DNA of 64,000 nucleotides from Roseinatronobacter sp. S2 (GTDB lineage Bacteria > Pseudomonadota > Alphaproteobacteria > Rhodobacterales > Rhodobacteraceae). The notes under the pieces are model-generated. The model made no database searches. It saw nothing but the letters and a program-made list of their open reading frames with translations, and had not been told where the DNA came from. Positions 52,325-62,617 of the stretch are shown here, piece after piece. The DNA lies in NCBI RefSeq assembly GCF_029581395.1, contig NZ_CP121113.1, positions 1,112,001 through 1,176,000 on the forward strand. Direction: 5' to 3'. Each line of letters starts with the position of its first letter. The stretch's first letter is position 1. The position numbers and the translations under genes are program-made.

Positions 52325-53599
52325 TCAGTTTAACAGGTCGGGCAGATAGCTGGAAATGCCCGGAATTAGGCACACAAGGCCGATGGCCAGCAGTTGCGCC
52401 AGCAAAAATGGCACCAAAGCGCGGATCAACGGATACATCCGTACACGGCCCACACGCATCATCACGAACAGCACAACCCCGACAGGGGGCGTGACAAGGC
52501 CCATTGCAAGGGTCAGCATGATGACCATGGCCGCCTGCATCGGGTCTATGCCAAGCTGGTAGACCACAGGCATCAGCAGGGGTGCAAAGATCAGGATTGC
52601 CGCGCCAATATCCAGAAAGGTGCCAAGCAGCAGCATCAACGCGGCCACTGCAAACAGAAACAGCAACGGGCTTTGCTCAAAGACACTTGCGGTTGATGCA
52701 ACCCATGATGCGATTCCCAGCAAATTTAGTGCGTAGGACAGGATCGTGGCCGCAGCAACAAGCAGGTAAATCGTGGCCGATGTGCGCGCCGCCCGCAAGA
52801 ATGCCTTCCATAGCCCTTTCAGGTCCATCACGCGAAACACGACCGTGGACAGGAAAATGGCATATGCAACCGCAACCCCGCCGCCTTCTGTGGCGGTGTA
52901 TATTCCGGCAAGCATTCCGCCGATGATGATGACCGGCAGGGTCAGAACCGCGATGGCCTCGATGATCATGCGGCCAGCACCGTCACTGTTGAAGACCAGA
53001 CGCCGCGGTTTTGGCACCCGCTTGCGAAACGCATCAATTGCGACAACTGCGGCGCAAGCCCCGCCAAGCAACAGGCCCGGCAGTATACCCGCCAGAAACA
53101 GGTCGATGACCGAAAGTCCGGTGACGGCTGCCATAATGATTGCCAGCCCCGATGGCGGAATGATTGGCCCCACAATCGAAGAGGCCGCAGTGACGGCTGC
53201 GGCATATTCCTTGGTATAGCCTTCTTTGGGCATTTCTTCTGTAAACACCCGCCCCAGTGCCGCAGCATCCGCCACGGCCGAGCCGGATATTCCTGCAAAC
53301 AGAACCGACGTGCCGATATTGGCATAGGCCGTCCCGCCACGCAGCCAGCTTGTGGCTGCGGATGCGATGGAAATCAACCGCGCGGTGATGCCACCCTGAC
53401 TCATGATTTCAGCGGCCAGAATATAAAACGGCACCGCAAGGAAAATGAAACTGTCCACACCGGTAAACAACCGCGTCGCAGTCACGGACAGCGGGATACC
53501 CGCCAGCCAGACCCCAAGAATACCTGCAAGCCCGATGGCAAATGCGACAGGAATACCAATAAACAGCAGGCCAAGACCCAGAATTGCGACCCAGATCAT
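52325..53599 (-). CDS. dctM: TRAP transporter large permease subunit
   Basis: A 424-residue membrane protein of normal DctM length with about 12 helices. Signatures: FFLAVPFYILAAEIMSQGGI-like segment near residue 55, ANIGTSVLFAGISGSAVADA near residue 90, SSIVGPIIPPSGLAIIMAAV near residue 140 and GLVTPPVGVVLFVM near the end. It carries the transport pathway. Start overlaps the DctQ stop by four bases. Confidence 0.96.
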   Translation of the reverse strand: MIWVAILGLGLLFIGIPVAFAIGLAGILGVWLAGIPLSVTATRLFTGVDSFIFLAVPFYILAAEIMSQGGITARLISIASAATSWLRGGTAYANIGTSVLFAGISGSAVADAAALGRVFTEEMPKEGYTKEYAAAVTAASSIVGPIIPPSGLAIIMAAVTGLSVIDLFLAGILPGLLLGGACAAVVAIDAFRKRVPKPRRLVFNSDGAGRMIIEAIAVLTLPVIIIGGMLAGIYTATEGGGVAVAYAIFLSTVVFRVMDLKGLWKAFLRAARTSATIYLLVAAATILSYALNLLGIASWVASTASVFEQSPLLFLFAVAALMLLLGTFLDIGAAILIFAPLLMPVVYQLGIDPMQAAMVIMLTLAMGLVTPPVGVVLFVMMRVGRVRMYPLIRALVPFLLAQLLAIGLVCLIPGISSYLPDLLN

Positions 53600-54129
53600 T
53601 GGCTGGCTCCATTTGTGTCGGTGCCCTGAGTGTTGGAATTGACTGCGCCATAGTCATCCGGCTCGAAGCCCGAAAGCCAGCTTAGGGCAACCTGCACCAG
53701 CATAAGGGCCGCGCCGACAGGCAAGGCGGCATAAGGAATGATCATGGGAATGCCCGATGCGGGCGCCGTTTGCGCCGCATTGCGCAAGGCCAGCGGGAGA
53801 CCGTAGTATAAGATCACGACACAGAAAATCGCAGCGACCGAATATAGCGCCGATTTGACAAACCGGACCAAGTTTGGCCTGACCAGCCCTTCCAGCACCT
53901 CGATCCCCATATGCTCGAGACGGAAAATGCATGCGACACTGCCCAGCATCATCAGCCAGATCATTGAGTAACGCATCACTTCCTCTGTCCAGCTGAAGCC
54001 GGTGCTGAAGAAATAGCGCCCGCCAACCTGCGTCAGGTTCAGCACCGTCACCGTGATCAGCAAAAGACCTGCGATGATTTCAGTGCTTATGGCAAGCACG
54101 CGGGCAGCGTGTGTTGCAATACGCGTCAT
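53596..54129 (-). CDS. dctQ: TRAP transporter small permease subunit
   Basis: A 177-residue membrane protein with four helices and the DctQ phrase GFSWTEEVMRYSMIWLMMLG in helix 2 region. ATG 54129 starts about 20 residues before helix 1, as is usual. An in-frame GTG at 54222, 11 bases after the dctP stop, would add 31 residues and cannot be excluded. It supports DctM in importing the ligand delivered by DctP. Confidence 0.9.
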   Translation of the reverse strand: MTRIATHAARVLAISTEIIAGLLLITVTVLNLTQVGGRYFFSTGFSWTEEVMRYSMIWLMMLGSVACIFRLEHMGIEVLEGLVRPNLVRFVKSALYSVAAIFCVVILYYGLPLALRNAAQTAPASGIPMIIPYAALPVGAALMLVQVALSWLSGFEPDDYGAVNSNTQGTDTNGASQ

Positions 54130-54235
54130 ATCTGACCCATCAATTGTTCCAGCCGCGGGGGCCGCGATGATTTCGGTGAATGGTGGGGTGTCACCCGTGG
54201 CCTTGCCGCACAGCAGGGCCACGGGCGGGGAGCAA

Positions 54236-55264
54236 TCAGTTCCGGTAGAGTGCGGCTTTCGCCTCGTCTACTGTTGCGATCAGTTCATCGACCAGATCGT
54301 CGCCGACATTGCTGCGGATGAAATCCAGCACAGCGGGCTGTGTGATTTCCTTGAAGGCTGCCTTTTCTTCAGGCGTGGAGACGTGAATTTCCATCCCCAG
54401 TTCGTCGGCCAGCTGGCGGCTGAAACGCCAGTCGCCTTCGGTTTTCTGAAGGTTCTCTGTCCATGCCATCAGAAGGGCCGCGTCCTGAATAACCTGCTGA
54501 TGGCCCGGCTCCAGCGAATTGAACCAGTCATCATTGGCAATAATGACATGCAGCCCAAAGGTGTGTTCGTTCAGTGTATAGTATTTCTGAACCTCGCCAT
54601 GGCCGCCACCATAGACCACGGCTGGCGGGTTTTCCTGACCGTCAACCACACCCTGACGCAGCGCCATCACCACTTCGGCCCCGCTGATCGGCACGGCGGT
54701 CGCGCCCAGAGAATTCACCAGCTCCATGTAAACCGGGCTTTCCATGGTGCGGATTTTAAGCCCGCTCATGTCTTCGGGGTTGATCAGGGGGCGGATGTTG
54801 TTGGTGAAAGACCGAAAGCCGTTTTGCGAGAATGCCAGCGCACGAATTCCGGTTTGTGCCAGAATATCGTCTTTCATATTTTCGGCAAATTCGCTTTCCA
54901 GCACACGCCATGCCACAGGTGCAGATTCGAACAAGTAGGGAATCGACCAGACCTGCATCGGCGCATAAAAGCCGCTCATCGCGCCATCGGCAGGAAAGCT
55001 GAGTTCCAGACTGCCCTGCTGGACCATCTCGATCATCTCGCGTTCACCACCAAGCTGGTTGTTGGGGAACAGCCGCACGGTCAATTCGCCATTGGTTTTG
55101 AATTCGACATATTCCTTGAAACGGACAAGGGCATTATATTCCGGAAAGTCCCCCTCCGGGATGCCAATGCCGAATTTAATCTCGGTCGCGTCCGCATGGG
55201 ACGCACCGAACGCAAAGGTGGCGGCAGCAAGCGCTGCAGCGCAGATTGCACTTTTCATATTCAT
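54236..55264 (-). CDS. dctP: TRAP transporter substrate-binding protein
   Basis: A 342-residue DctP-family protein with a signal peptide (residues 1-25, ending near SHADA). It contains GIPEGDFPEYNALVRFKEYV early on, MSGLKIRTMESPVYMELVNS with the conserved carboxylate-binding Arg, and VVDGQENPPAVVYGGG. GGAGGAGG before the ATG at 55264 fixes the start. With the galactonate dehydratase-like enzyme downstream, a hexonate or uronate is the expected ligand; this is inference. Confidence 0.94.
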   Translation of the reverse strand: MNMKSAICAAALAAATFAFGASHADATEIKFGIGIPEGDFPEYNALVRFKEYVEFKTNGELTVRLFPNNQLGGEREMIEMVQQGSLELSFPADGAMSGFYAPMQVWSIPYLFESAPVAWRVLESEFAENMKDDILAQTGIRALAFSQNGFRSFTNNIRPLINPEDMSGLKIRTMESPVYMELVNSLGATAVPISGAEVVMALRQGVVDGQENPPAVVYGGGHGEVQKYYTLNEHTFGLHVIIANDDWFNSLEPGHQQVIQDAALLMAWTENLQKTEGDWRFSRQLADELGMEIHVSTPEEKAAFKEITQPAVLDFIRSNVGDDLVDELIATVDEAKAALYRN

Positions 55265-55349
55265 GGTTTCCTCCTCCATTCGATCTGGTGGCGCAGGCGG
55301 GTGTCATTTTTTTGATGCCAATGCGTTGCCAGTGCAGGCCGGGTGGCGC

Positions 55350-55362
55350 TACATAAGATGTA
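55350..55362. promoter_or_regulatory. Candidate GntR operator
   Basis: TACATAAGATGTA is a perfect inverted repeat (TACAT-N3-ATGTA) in the 140-base space between dctP and the divergent gntR. A second, partial copy, TAGATCATATGTA (55377-55389), shares the right half-site ATGTA. Two such sites flanking overlapping divergent promoters suit a FadR-subfamily repressor. Not tested. Confidence 0.55.
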
Positions 55363-55404
55363 GGATGACTCACTCTAGATCATATGTAAAGAATAATTGG
55401 AGAT

Positions 55405-56184
55405 GTGGACAACATGCGCCCGATCATCGAACGCCCCTCGCGACGACATCTCGGCCTGAAGATACCAACAGAATTCATCTCGTCATTGCCCACTGGTGTG
55501 GCCAAGCAATCTGTTGAAATTCTGGGGCAGCGGATCACCAATGACGTGTATTCCCCCGATGACGTGATGCCCAACGAAGACGAACTGGCAACTTCCCTTG
55601 GGGTCAGCCGTGCCACAGTGCGCGACGCGGTAAAGGTGCTGTCCGGCAAGGGGTTGGTGCGCACGGCGCGGCGCTATGGGACAAGGGTTCGTCCGGTCGA
55701 GGAATGGAACTTTCTGGATGGTGATGTCGTCTCCTGGCATGATCCATCGCACCCCCGGATCAAACAGATATTCGCGGAAACAACCGAATTGCGCAGTGTC
55801 ATCGAACCCGCCGCCGCTGCGCTTGCTGCCAAACGGGGAACCGAAGAACAGGTGCAGACGCTGTTGACCGCAGCGCATGCCATTCATCCCGCGCATGTGG
55901 ATGTGGAAACCCTGTTCGCGGCCGATTGTCAGTTTCACGTCACCCTTCTTGATATGACCAGAAACAACGTCATGCGCCAGTTGCGCCAGATCATCCTGAC
56001 CATGCTGCGGGTGTCATATGAATTCGGGGTCGTAAACCCTGACAACGAAAAAGTCAGTCGTGAAGGTCACATTGCCGTCGCAGATGCCATCGCAGCCCGT
56101 GATCATCACGCCGCCCGAAAGGCGATGTCCGAAATGCTGGAACTGAACCGCGCGATTGCAGAAGATTACTGGCTTCACACATAA
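55405..56184 (+). CDS. GntR-family transcriptional regulator (FadR/FCD subfamily)
   Basis: A 256-259-residue regulator. The winged helix-turn-helix reads MPNEDELATSLGVSRATVRD then AVKVLSGKGLVRTARRYGT. The FCD effector domain (residues about 120-245) carries the metal-binding Asp/His set, visible as ELRSVIEPAAAALAA, FHVTLLDMTRNN and EGHIAVADAIAARDHHAARK. The start is GTG 55405 or ATG 55414. It is divergent from the TRAP/dehydratase operon and is probably its repressor, responding to the sugar acid or its product, as with DgoR and UxuR. Confidence 0.92.
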   Translation: MDNMRPIIERPSRRHLGLKIPTEFISSLPTGVAKQSVEILGQRITNDVYSPDDVMPNEDELATSLGVSRATVRDAVKVLSGKGLVRTARRYGTRVRPVEEWNFLDGDVVSWHDPSHPRIKQIFAETTELRSVIEPAAAALAAKRGTEEQVQTLLTAAHAIHPAHVDVETLFAADCQFHVTLLDMTRNNVMRQLRQIILTMLRVSYEFGVVNPDNEKVSREGHIAVADAIAARDHHAARKAMSEMLELNRAIAEDYWLHT

Positions 56185-56554
56185 TCAGTGTCAATTGGTC
56201 CAGACCATGCCGTGAAGCATCGCCTGTTTTGAGTGACAGAAATGAAGCAAGATATAGCAGGATAAGGTTCCGGTACGGGCCAAGACGTAAATTGGTTTGG
56301 CAAGGGTCTTGACCCGATGCGATCCGCGCAGGTCCGACAGAAGCGAACACTGGTCACGTCTGTTGACCGGCTTTGGCAAAATCATCGTATGATACCTGTT
56401 TCAGGCAGGTCTGATAGGAATTTTGCCGTATTCGTGTCGAGTATAGCCAGCCGGTCTCGTCTGTATTTACACTGCTTGACCAGGCCACCATCATGGAGCC
56501 ATGGATTGGTCGGTTAGTGAACCGAACGTAGAAAGACATATAGAAGGGTTGCGT
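56185..56554. other. Upstream region of the polyol cluster
   Basis: About 370 bases without a supported gene. TTGACC (56363-56368) and TATGAT (56388-56393), 19 bases apart, could be a weak sigma-70-type promoter for the dehydrogenase gene. Confidence 0.3.
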
Positions 56555-57598
56555 ATGGCTGAAGCTTTGGTGCTTGAAGGAAAAGGAAAGCTGTCCCTTC
56601 GGGATGTTTCGCTTCAGCAAAGCGTTGGTCCGTACGATGTCAGGGTTGCAATCCGGACCGTGGGTATTTGCGGCTCTGACGTTCACTATTATACGCATGG
56701 AAAGATCGGGCCGTTTGTCGTGCAAGAGCCAATGGTGCTTGGGCATGAAGCGGCGGGAGTCGTGCTGGAAACAGGTTCCGAGGTCCGGAATCTGACTGTT
56801 GGCGACCGCGTTTGCATGGAGCCGGGCATTCCGGATGCGACATCAAGAGCCTCCAAGCTCGGGATTTACAATGTTGACCCGTCCGTAAAATTCTGGGCCA
56901 CTCCGCCAGTGCATGGCTGTTTAACGCCTGAGGTTATTCACCCTGCCGCGTTCACATATCGCATTCCGGATAATATGAGCTTTGCCGAGGGTGCAATGGT
57001 TGAACCCTTCGCAATAGGTATTCAAAGCGCGTTGCGCGCGCGGATTCAACCCGGCGACGTTGGCCTTGTCATAGGGGCAGGGCCGATCGGGATGATGACA
57101 GCACTTGCTGCGTTGGCCGGGGGATGCGCGAAGGTATTTATTGCCGACCTCGCACAGCCCAAACTGGACATCATAGGTGCCTATGACGGGGTCGGTACGA
57201 TTAACATCCGGCAGAGTTCCGCCGCACAGGCGATCGCCGCGGCGACCGGTGGCTGGGGCGCTGACGTTGTGTTCGAATGCAGTGGCGCTGCCGCGGCAGT
57301 TCTTGGCTTGCCAGCACTTGCACGGCCCGGGGGCACTGTCGTGCTGGTGGGAATGCCGGTGGAGCCGGTTCCAATGGACATCGTTGGCTTACAAGCAAAG
57401 GAGCTTCGGATTGAAACGGTGTTTCGCTACGCCAATGTCTATGACCGCGCGATTGAATTGATCGCGAGCGGCAAGGTTGATCTTAAGCCGCTGATATCGG
57501 AAACTTTCGCATTCAAAGACAGCGTTGCTGCGTTCGAACGTGCTGCCGAGGCACGGGACACAGATGTCAAGATCCAGATCGAGATGCCTGCCGACTGA
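56555..57598 (+). CDS. Zinc-dependent polyol dehydrogenase (xylitol/sorbitol dehydrogenase-like)
   Basis: A 347-residue medium-chain dehydrogenase. Catalytic zinc ligands: Cys39 in [10 protein letters not shown], His64-Glu65 in LGHEAAGVV. The cofactor site is [15 protein letters not shown] with an acidic FIADLA strand end favouring NAD+. The structural-zinc lobe, where mammalian sorbitol dehydrogenase-like MDRs carry four Cys, reads [20 protein letters not shown] here and has none, as in bacterial xylitol dehydrogenases. AAGGG before the ATG at 56555 supports the start. It would oxidise a polyol such as xylitol, arabitol or sorbitol to the ketose. Confidence 0.9.
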   Translation: MAEALVLEGKGKLSLRDVSLQQSVGPYDVRVAIRTVGICGSDVHYYTHGKIGPFVVQEPMVLGHEAAGVVLETGSEVRNLTVGDRVCMEPGIPDATSRASKLGIYNVDPSVKFWATPPVHGCLTPEVIHPAAFTYRIPDNMSFAEGAMVEPFAIGIQSALRARIQPGDVGLVIGAGPIGMMTALAALAGGCAKVFIADLAQPKLDIIGAYDGVGTINIRQSSAAQAIAAATGGWGADVVFECSGAAAAVLGLPALARPGGTVVLVGMPVEPVPMDIVGLQAKELRIETVFRYANVYDRAIELIASGKVDLKPLISETFAFKDSVAAFERAAEARDTDVKIQIEMPAD

Positions 57599-58104
57599 TT
57601 GCGCGTTGCGGGTATACTGCGCGTTAAACCTGGACCCGATTTAGCTATGTCGGGCGAGAAGCGAAGTATTGCAAACTTGGATTTTGGTCTATCGCAGGCG
57701 GGCGGATCGCATCATCCGGGAAAATTGCACGGATTAAGGTTAATTCGACAAAATGCATGTCAGTATATGCGCAGAAAAGTATGAGCTTTTTGCCACGCAT
57801 TCATGAATTACTCCGTCTAAGTAAAGAACCTGTATGTCGCAACTTAGACTGAGTTCGGAACTTATGTTGTTTATATATCGTTCGCCGCATTGCAGCACAT
57901 CTTTCTGAGATAGCCGTCTGCCCGCGGATAGAAAATGCCTGAACATATATTTCCCCACGCGCCGAGAAGGTCAAAAAAGTATCACTTTGTGCGGGCTGGT
58001 GTCGTGGCTACCTTATTGTGCATGTGGTAGAAAGAATCAGCACTGAGAGGAGGGTCGGTGACGCCGAACGGCGGCGCGGCTTCGGTGAGAAAGGGAAGGG
58101 AAGC
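57599..58104. other. AT-richer gap before the AraC regulator
   Basis: About 500 bases, visibly lower in GC than the neighbours around 57720-58010. No gene or clear terminator seen. It probably contains the promoter of the araC-type gene. Confidence 0.4.
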
Positions 58105-58989
58105 ATGCAGCTCGACCTTGAGTTGGTTCATATACGCACCGGGGAATCCTTCGCTGCCTGGCGCCATGGATATCCGTTTCGGACCGTGCGCTGGCACTAT
58201 CATCCAGAGTATGAAATTCACCTCGTGGTCGCTACGAGTGGCAGGTTTTATGTCGGCGACCATGTCGGCAATTTCGAACCGGGCCAGTTGATCATGACAG
58301 GACCGAACCTGCCGCAAAACTGGATCAGTGATATCGGTGCAGGTGAAGCGTTGCCGCAGCGGACTGAGGTGATTCAGTTCCCGCAAAGTTTTGTAGACCA
58401 TATTCTGACAGCATTCCCGGAAATGGAGGCGGCAGGCACGTTGTTCGAACGCAGTCGTCGCGGCATCTTGTTTGATTATGGAACCGGCGAGGTCGTGAGG
58501 CCGTTGATGGCGCGCTTGATCGACGCCAGAGGTGTCCTGCGGCTGGCGTTATTCTTCGAGATTCTGGACGCGTTGTTACATGCGTCGCAGACACAGACAC
58601 TGGCAAGCCTGAATTTCATGCTTGATATGGAGAAGGCCGAGGAATCCGAGATGAATCGGGTGATCGCATATCTTCGCGAGAACCTGACAGAACCGATTAG
58701 TGAACTGGAACTCGCAAAGATGACGGGTCAGGGCCAGAGTGCGTTCTCGCGTTCGTTCAAGCGGCATACCGGTGTAACGCTCGTAAGGTTCCGCAATCAG
58801 CTTCGGATTGATCTGGCTTGCCAAATGCTTCTGTCAGACATTGATGCGAAGATCGCCGACATATGTTTCGATGTCGGGTTTTCTAACCTGTCAAACTTTA
58901 ATCGACATTTTCTGCGGCTGAAAGGGATGTCCCCGTCGGAATTCCGAACAGCTTTTGCAGAGAATAAGACGGTGTGTATGTCCGTCTGA
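58105..58989 (+). CDS. AraC-family transcriptional regulator
   Basis: A 294-residue regulator. The N-terminal cupin-like sensing domain contains RWHYHPEYEIHLVVATSG and GDHVGNFEPGQLIMTGPNLP. The C-terminal DNA-binding domain (residues about 190-290) has EPISELELAKMTGQGQSAFS and IADICFDVGFSNLSNFNRHF, ending at MSPSEFR. AAGGGAAGC precedes the ATG at 58105. It lies between the polyol dehydrogenase and the importer in the same direction, so it is probably an activator of this sugar cluster. Confidence 0.92.
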   Translation: MQLDLELVHIRTGESFAAWRHGYPFRTVRWHYHPEYEIHLVVATSGRFYVGDHVGNFEPGQLIMTGPNLPQNWISDIGAGEALPQRTEVIQFPQSFVDHILTAFPEMEAAGTLFERSRRGILFDYGTGEVVRPLMARLIDARGVLRLALFFEILDALLHASQTQTLASLNFMLDMEKAEESEMNRVIAYLRENLTEPISELELAKMTGQGQSAFSRSFKRHTGVTLVRFRNQLRIDLACQMLLSDIDAKIADICFDVGFSNLSNFNRHFLRLKGMSPSEFRTAFAENKTVCMSV

Positions 58990-59078
58990 CCACTGAAAGA
59001 CCTCTTCCTGATAAATGATCCGTGGGCATGAAGTTCACGGGGCAGGAGGGATTTTTTCTATCAAAAGGGAGGAACCCA

Positions 59079-59996
59079 ATGAGTAAAATTCTGAAAACTG
59101 TTTCCGTTGTCGCACTTGGCATGACTATGACTGCCGGCAGCGCGGGCGCTCAGGACCGTCAACTGAAAATTGGCATGACGTTTCAGGAAATGAACAACCC
59201 GTATTTTGTCAGCATGCAAGAAGCGCTGATGGAGGCCGCGGCAGGCCTTGGGGCAGAGGTTGTGGTGACCAACGCGGGGCATGATGTCGCCAAGCAGATA
59301 TCTGATGTTGAAGACATGCTACAGCAGAACATCGACATTTTGTTGCTGAACCCGACTGACAGCGCGGGCATCGAAGCGGCTGTCCACATGGCCAAGGAAG
59401 CGGGCGTGATCGTTGTGGCCGTCGACGCCAATGCGAACGGCCCCGTGGACACCTTTGTCGGGTCAAAGAACCGGGATGCCGGTTATATGTCCTGCGCGTA
59501 TATGGCTGAAGCTATGGGTGGCGAAGGCGAAGTCGCCATCCTTGACGGCATCCCGGTAGTGCCAATCCTTGAGCGGGTTGAAGGCTGCAAGGCCGCACTG
59601 GAAGAGTCGCCCGGAATTACGTTGGTGACCACCCAGAACGGGCGTCAGGACCGGTCTGTTGCGCTTGGTGTGGTTGAGAACATGATTCAGGCACATCCCA
59701 ATCTGGGCGGCATCTTCTCGGTCAATGACGGTGGTGCCATGGGGGCCTTGGCCGCAATTCAGGGGTCTGGCAGGGACATCCTTCTGACCTCGGTTGATGG
59801 CGCGCCAGAGGCCGTCGAGGCAATCGCGCGGGGCACGCCGTTCATCCAGACGACCGCTCAGTTCCCTCGGGATCAGGTGCGGATCGCGCTTGGGATGGCA
59901 TTGGCGCATTACTGGGGTGCACAAGTTGTCCCGGCTGAAGTTCCGATCGACGTAAGGGTTGTCGACGCCGAAAATGCAGAAGGCTTCGCATGGTAA
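59079..59996 (+). CDS. Sugar ABC transporter substrate-binding protein (RbsB-like, CUT2)
   Basis: A 305-residue periplasmic binding protein with a signal peptide ending at SAGAQD. Family phrases: GMTFQEMNNPYFVSMQEALM (in part), DILLLNPTDSAGIEAAVHMA, VDANANGPVDTFVGSKNRDA and GIFSVNDGGAMGALAAIQ. This is peripla_BP_4, the ribose/xylose/polyol type. GGGAGG before the ATG at 59079 is a strong ribosome-binding site. First gene of the importer operon. Confidence 0.94.
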   Translation: MSKILKTVSVVALGMTMTAGSAGAQDRQLKIGMTFQEMNNPYFVSMQEALMEAAAGLGAEVVVTNAGHDVAKQISDVEDMLQQNIDILLLNPTDSAGIEAAVHMAKEAGVIVVAVDANANGPVDTFVGSKNRDAGYMSCAYMAEAMGGEGEVAILDGIPVVPILERVEGCKAALEESPGITLVTTQNGRQDRSVALGVVENMIQAHPNLGGIFSVNDGGAMGALAAIQGSGRDILLTSVDGAPEAVEAIARGTPFIQTTAQFPRDQVRIALGMALAHYWGAQVVPAEVPIDVRVVDAENAEGFAW

Positions 59997-60056
59997 TTTG
60001 CGAACACTGCCACGTTCGGATCATTCCGGGCGTGGCGCTCCAAAAGGGGAAGTGAA

Positions 60057-61559
60057 ATGCTTGAAATGAAGGGTATTACGAAGGCTTTTGGTCCCGTCAA
60101 CGTCCTTCGCGATGTGGATTTCAATGTCCGGGCAGGGGAGGTGCATGCACTTTTGGGAGAAAACGGTGCGGGCAAATCCACGATGATGAAAATCCTGTGC
60201 GGCAACCTTCAGGCAGACAAGGGCACCACAAGCATTGATGGCACGCAGCGGACCTTCACCCATTATAATGACGCCATCGAAGCAGGCATTGGAATCGTGT
60301 TTCAGGAATTCAGTCTGATCCCCTATCTGACTGCGGTTGAAAACATTTTTTTGGGCCGCGAGCTTACGAACAGGTTCCATGTGTTGAATCGCAAGGCCAT
60401 GCGCGATCGCGCAAAAGAGGTGTTGGACAAGCTGGGCGTTGATGTGCCGCTGAATGTTGCGGTTGCGAAACTGAGTGTTGCGGAACAGCAGTTTGTGGAG
60501 ATTGCCAAGGCGCTGGCGCTGAATGCAAGAATTCTGGCGCTGGATGAACCCACCGCCACACTGACCCCGAGTGAGTGCAAATATCTGTTCAAGGTCATAA
60601 ATGATCTAAAGCGCCAAGGGGTGGCAATTATCTTTATTTCCCATCACCTGGAGGAGATATTTGAGATCTGCGACCGGATCACGGTGCTGCGCGATGGCGA
60701 ATATGTGGGCACGCATGATGTCAACTCTATCGACACCGACACACTTGTCGAAATGATGGTTGGCCGCCGCATCGAGAATAATTTTCCACCCAAGCCAGAT
60801 TCATCGCCACATGCAAGGGTCGTGATCGACGCAAAAGAAATTCAGTTGCGCAAGAACGGGCCTGTCAGTGTCTTTCAACTGCGCCAAGGCGAAATTCTGG
60901 GATTTTCGGGGCTGGTCGGATCCGGACGCACAGAAACGGCCCTTTCCATCATGGGCGCATATCCGGCCGCGAGTGTGAATGTCGAGATTAACGGCGACCC
61001 GATTGCGCCTAAAAACCCCAGCGAGGCACTTGCGAGGGGGATCGGCCTGTTGCCTGAAAGCCGGAAAGAACAGGGCCTGATTACGGCATTTTCGATCATG
61101 CAGAATATCTCGATCAACAATTACGGAAAATACAGGTTCTTGGGGTGCTTCCTCGATCTTGCATCCGAGCGTGAGCATACTGAAAAAGTGATGCGCGATG
61201 TTCAGATGAAGGCCCCGGGGCCGTATGTTGCCTGCGATACCTTGTCGGGGGGAAACCAGCAAAAGGTCGTGATTGCCCGCTGGCTGAATCATCATACCCC
61301 AATTCTGATTTTCGATGAGCCGACGCGCGGCATTGACGTAGGCGCCAAAGCGGAAATCTATCAGCTCATGCGCCAGCTTACCGAGGATGGCTATTCGATC
61401 ATCATGATCTCGTCGGAGCTGCCGGAAGTTACCGGGCTTTCAGATCGCGTCTGTGTGTTTCGAAACGGGGGCATCGTTGCAACGCTTGAAGGCGATGCAA
61501 TTAATTCTGAACAAATCATGAAATACGCTACAACGGGGCAACTTAGATATGTCGCATGA
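60057..61559 (+). CDS. Sugar ABC transporter ATP-binding protein (RbsA/XylG-like)
   Basis: A 500-residue protein with two nucleotide-binding domains. The N-terminal one has Walker [10 protein letters not shown], signature [12 protein letters not shown] and Walker [12 protein letters not shown]. The C-terminal one has a degenerate Walker A (GLVGSGRTE), signature [12 protein letters not shown] and Walker [12 protein letters not shown], as usual for CUT2 ATPases. It overlaps the permease start by 11 bases, indicating coupling. Confidence 0.96.
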   Translation: MLEMKGITKAFGPVNVLRDVDFNVRAGEVHALLGENGAGKSTMMKILCGNLQADKGTTSIDGTQRTFTHYNDAIEAGIGIVFQEFSLIPYLTAVENIFLGRELTNRFHVLNRKAMRDRAKEVLDKLGVDVPLNVAVAKLSVAEQQFVEIAKALALNARILALDEPTATLTPSECKYLFKVINDLKRQGVAIIFISHHLEEIFEICDRITVLRDGEYVGTHDVNSIDTDTLVEMMVGRRIENNFPPKPDSSPHARVVIDAKEIQLRKNGPVSVFQLRQGEILGFSGLVGSGRTETALSIMGAYPAASVNVEINGDPIAPKNPSEALARGIGLLPESRKEQGLITAFSIMQNISINNYGKYRFLGCFLDLASEREHTEKVMRDVQMKAPGPYVACDTLSGGNQQKVVIARWLNHHTPILIFDEPTRGIDVGAKAEIYQLMRQLTEDGYSIIMISSELPEVTGLSDRVCVFRNGGIVATLEGDAINSEQIMKYATTGQLRYVA

Positions 61560-62529
61560 ATCCATCACCCAGCGATCACATTCAGCCGTTTCGCCGGTCC
61601 TGACGCGCATCATTCAGTCACCTTTGCTGCTGCCGCTTGTGGGCCTGATCGTCGTGTCGATTGCGATGAGTTTCGCCAGCGACAATTTCTTTACAGTGAA
61701 CAACATTGTGAATGTTCTGCGGCAACAATCCATCATTGGCATTCTTGCAATCGGCATGACCTTTGTAATCCTGATCGGCGGGATCGATCTTTCCGTAGGG
61801 GCGGTCATGGCGCTGTGCGGAACGCTTGGCGCCGGTGTCATGGTGCATATGGGGCTACCGGCTGGCGTCGGTCTGGCGGCGATGATTGCTGTGGGTGTGC
61901 TGTTTGGGCTGTTTAACGGCGTGCTTGTCGCCTGGGGCAAAATGCCTGCGATAATCGTGACCCTTGCGACGATGTTGATCGCGCGCGGCCTTGGGCTTGT
62001 TTATTCTGGCGGTCATCCTGTCAGCGGTCTTCCCAGCTGGATTTCATGGTTTGGCATTGGCCGGATCGGGGGCATCCCTGTGCCGGTCATCATCATGGTA
62101 ATCCTATACGCTCTGGCGTGGTTTTTGTTGCAACGCACATCGTTCGGCCGCCACGTCTACGCCATCGGTGGTAATGAGACTGCGGCCAATCTGTCGGGGG
62201 TGAATACCAAGCGGATCAAGCTGATCGTCTTCATGATCTCGGGGTTTACGTCGGGTATGGCGGCTATCATTCTGACCGGACGGCTGATGAGCGGGCAGCC
62301 CGGTGCCGGTGTCGCGTTCGAACTGGATGCGATTGCCATGGTTGTTCTTGGCGGAACCGCGATTGCGGGCGGGCGCGGGCTGATCCTTGGGACGCTGATC
62401 GGTGCTTTGCTTTTGGGTATTATCAATAACGGTCTGAACCTGATCGGGATCAACCCGTATCTACAGGACGTATTCAAAGGCTTTATCATCCTTCTGGCTA
62501 TCTACATCGGTCGCGAATGGCGTCGGTAA
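61549..62529 (+). CDS. Sugar ABC transporter permease (RbsC-like)
   Basis: A 326-residue permease of the CUT2 family with about 9-10 helices and the signatures [38 protein letters not shown] (G.N..AA..SG coupling loop) and [20 protein letters not shown]. Length is normal. It partners with the RbsA-like ATPase. Confidence 0.95.
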   Translation: MSHESITQRSHSAVSPVLTRIIQSPLLLPLVGLIVVSIAMSFASDNFFTVNNIVNVLRQQSIIGILAIGMTFVILIGGIDLSVGAVMALCGTLGAGVMVHMGLPAGVGLAAMIAVGVLFGLFNGVLVAWGKMPAIIVTLATMLIARGLGLVYSGGHPVSGLPSWISWFGIGRIGGIPVPVIIMVILYALAWFLLQRTSFGRHVYAIGGNETAANLSGVNTKRIKLIVFMISGFTSGMAAIILTGRLMSGQPGAGVAFELDAIAMVVLGGTAIAGGRGLILGTLIGALLLGIINNGLNLIGINPYLQDVFKGFIILLAIYIGREWRR

Positions 62530-62617
62530 TTGGAATTGCGCTGGCGCGCGCCGGTTTATGGCCGCGCGCCGTGGCATTCGCTGCGACATCGCCACCACTG
62601 AACAGGAGTTCAGAAAA

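Noticed and set aside
54053..55315. 420-codon plus-strand frame
   Set aside because: Antisense to dctP and part of dctQ, both of which are clear genes; its composition (many His, Gln, Arg, Cys) is that of a shadow.
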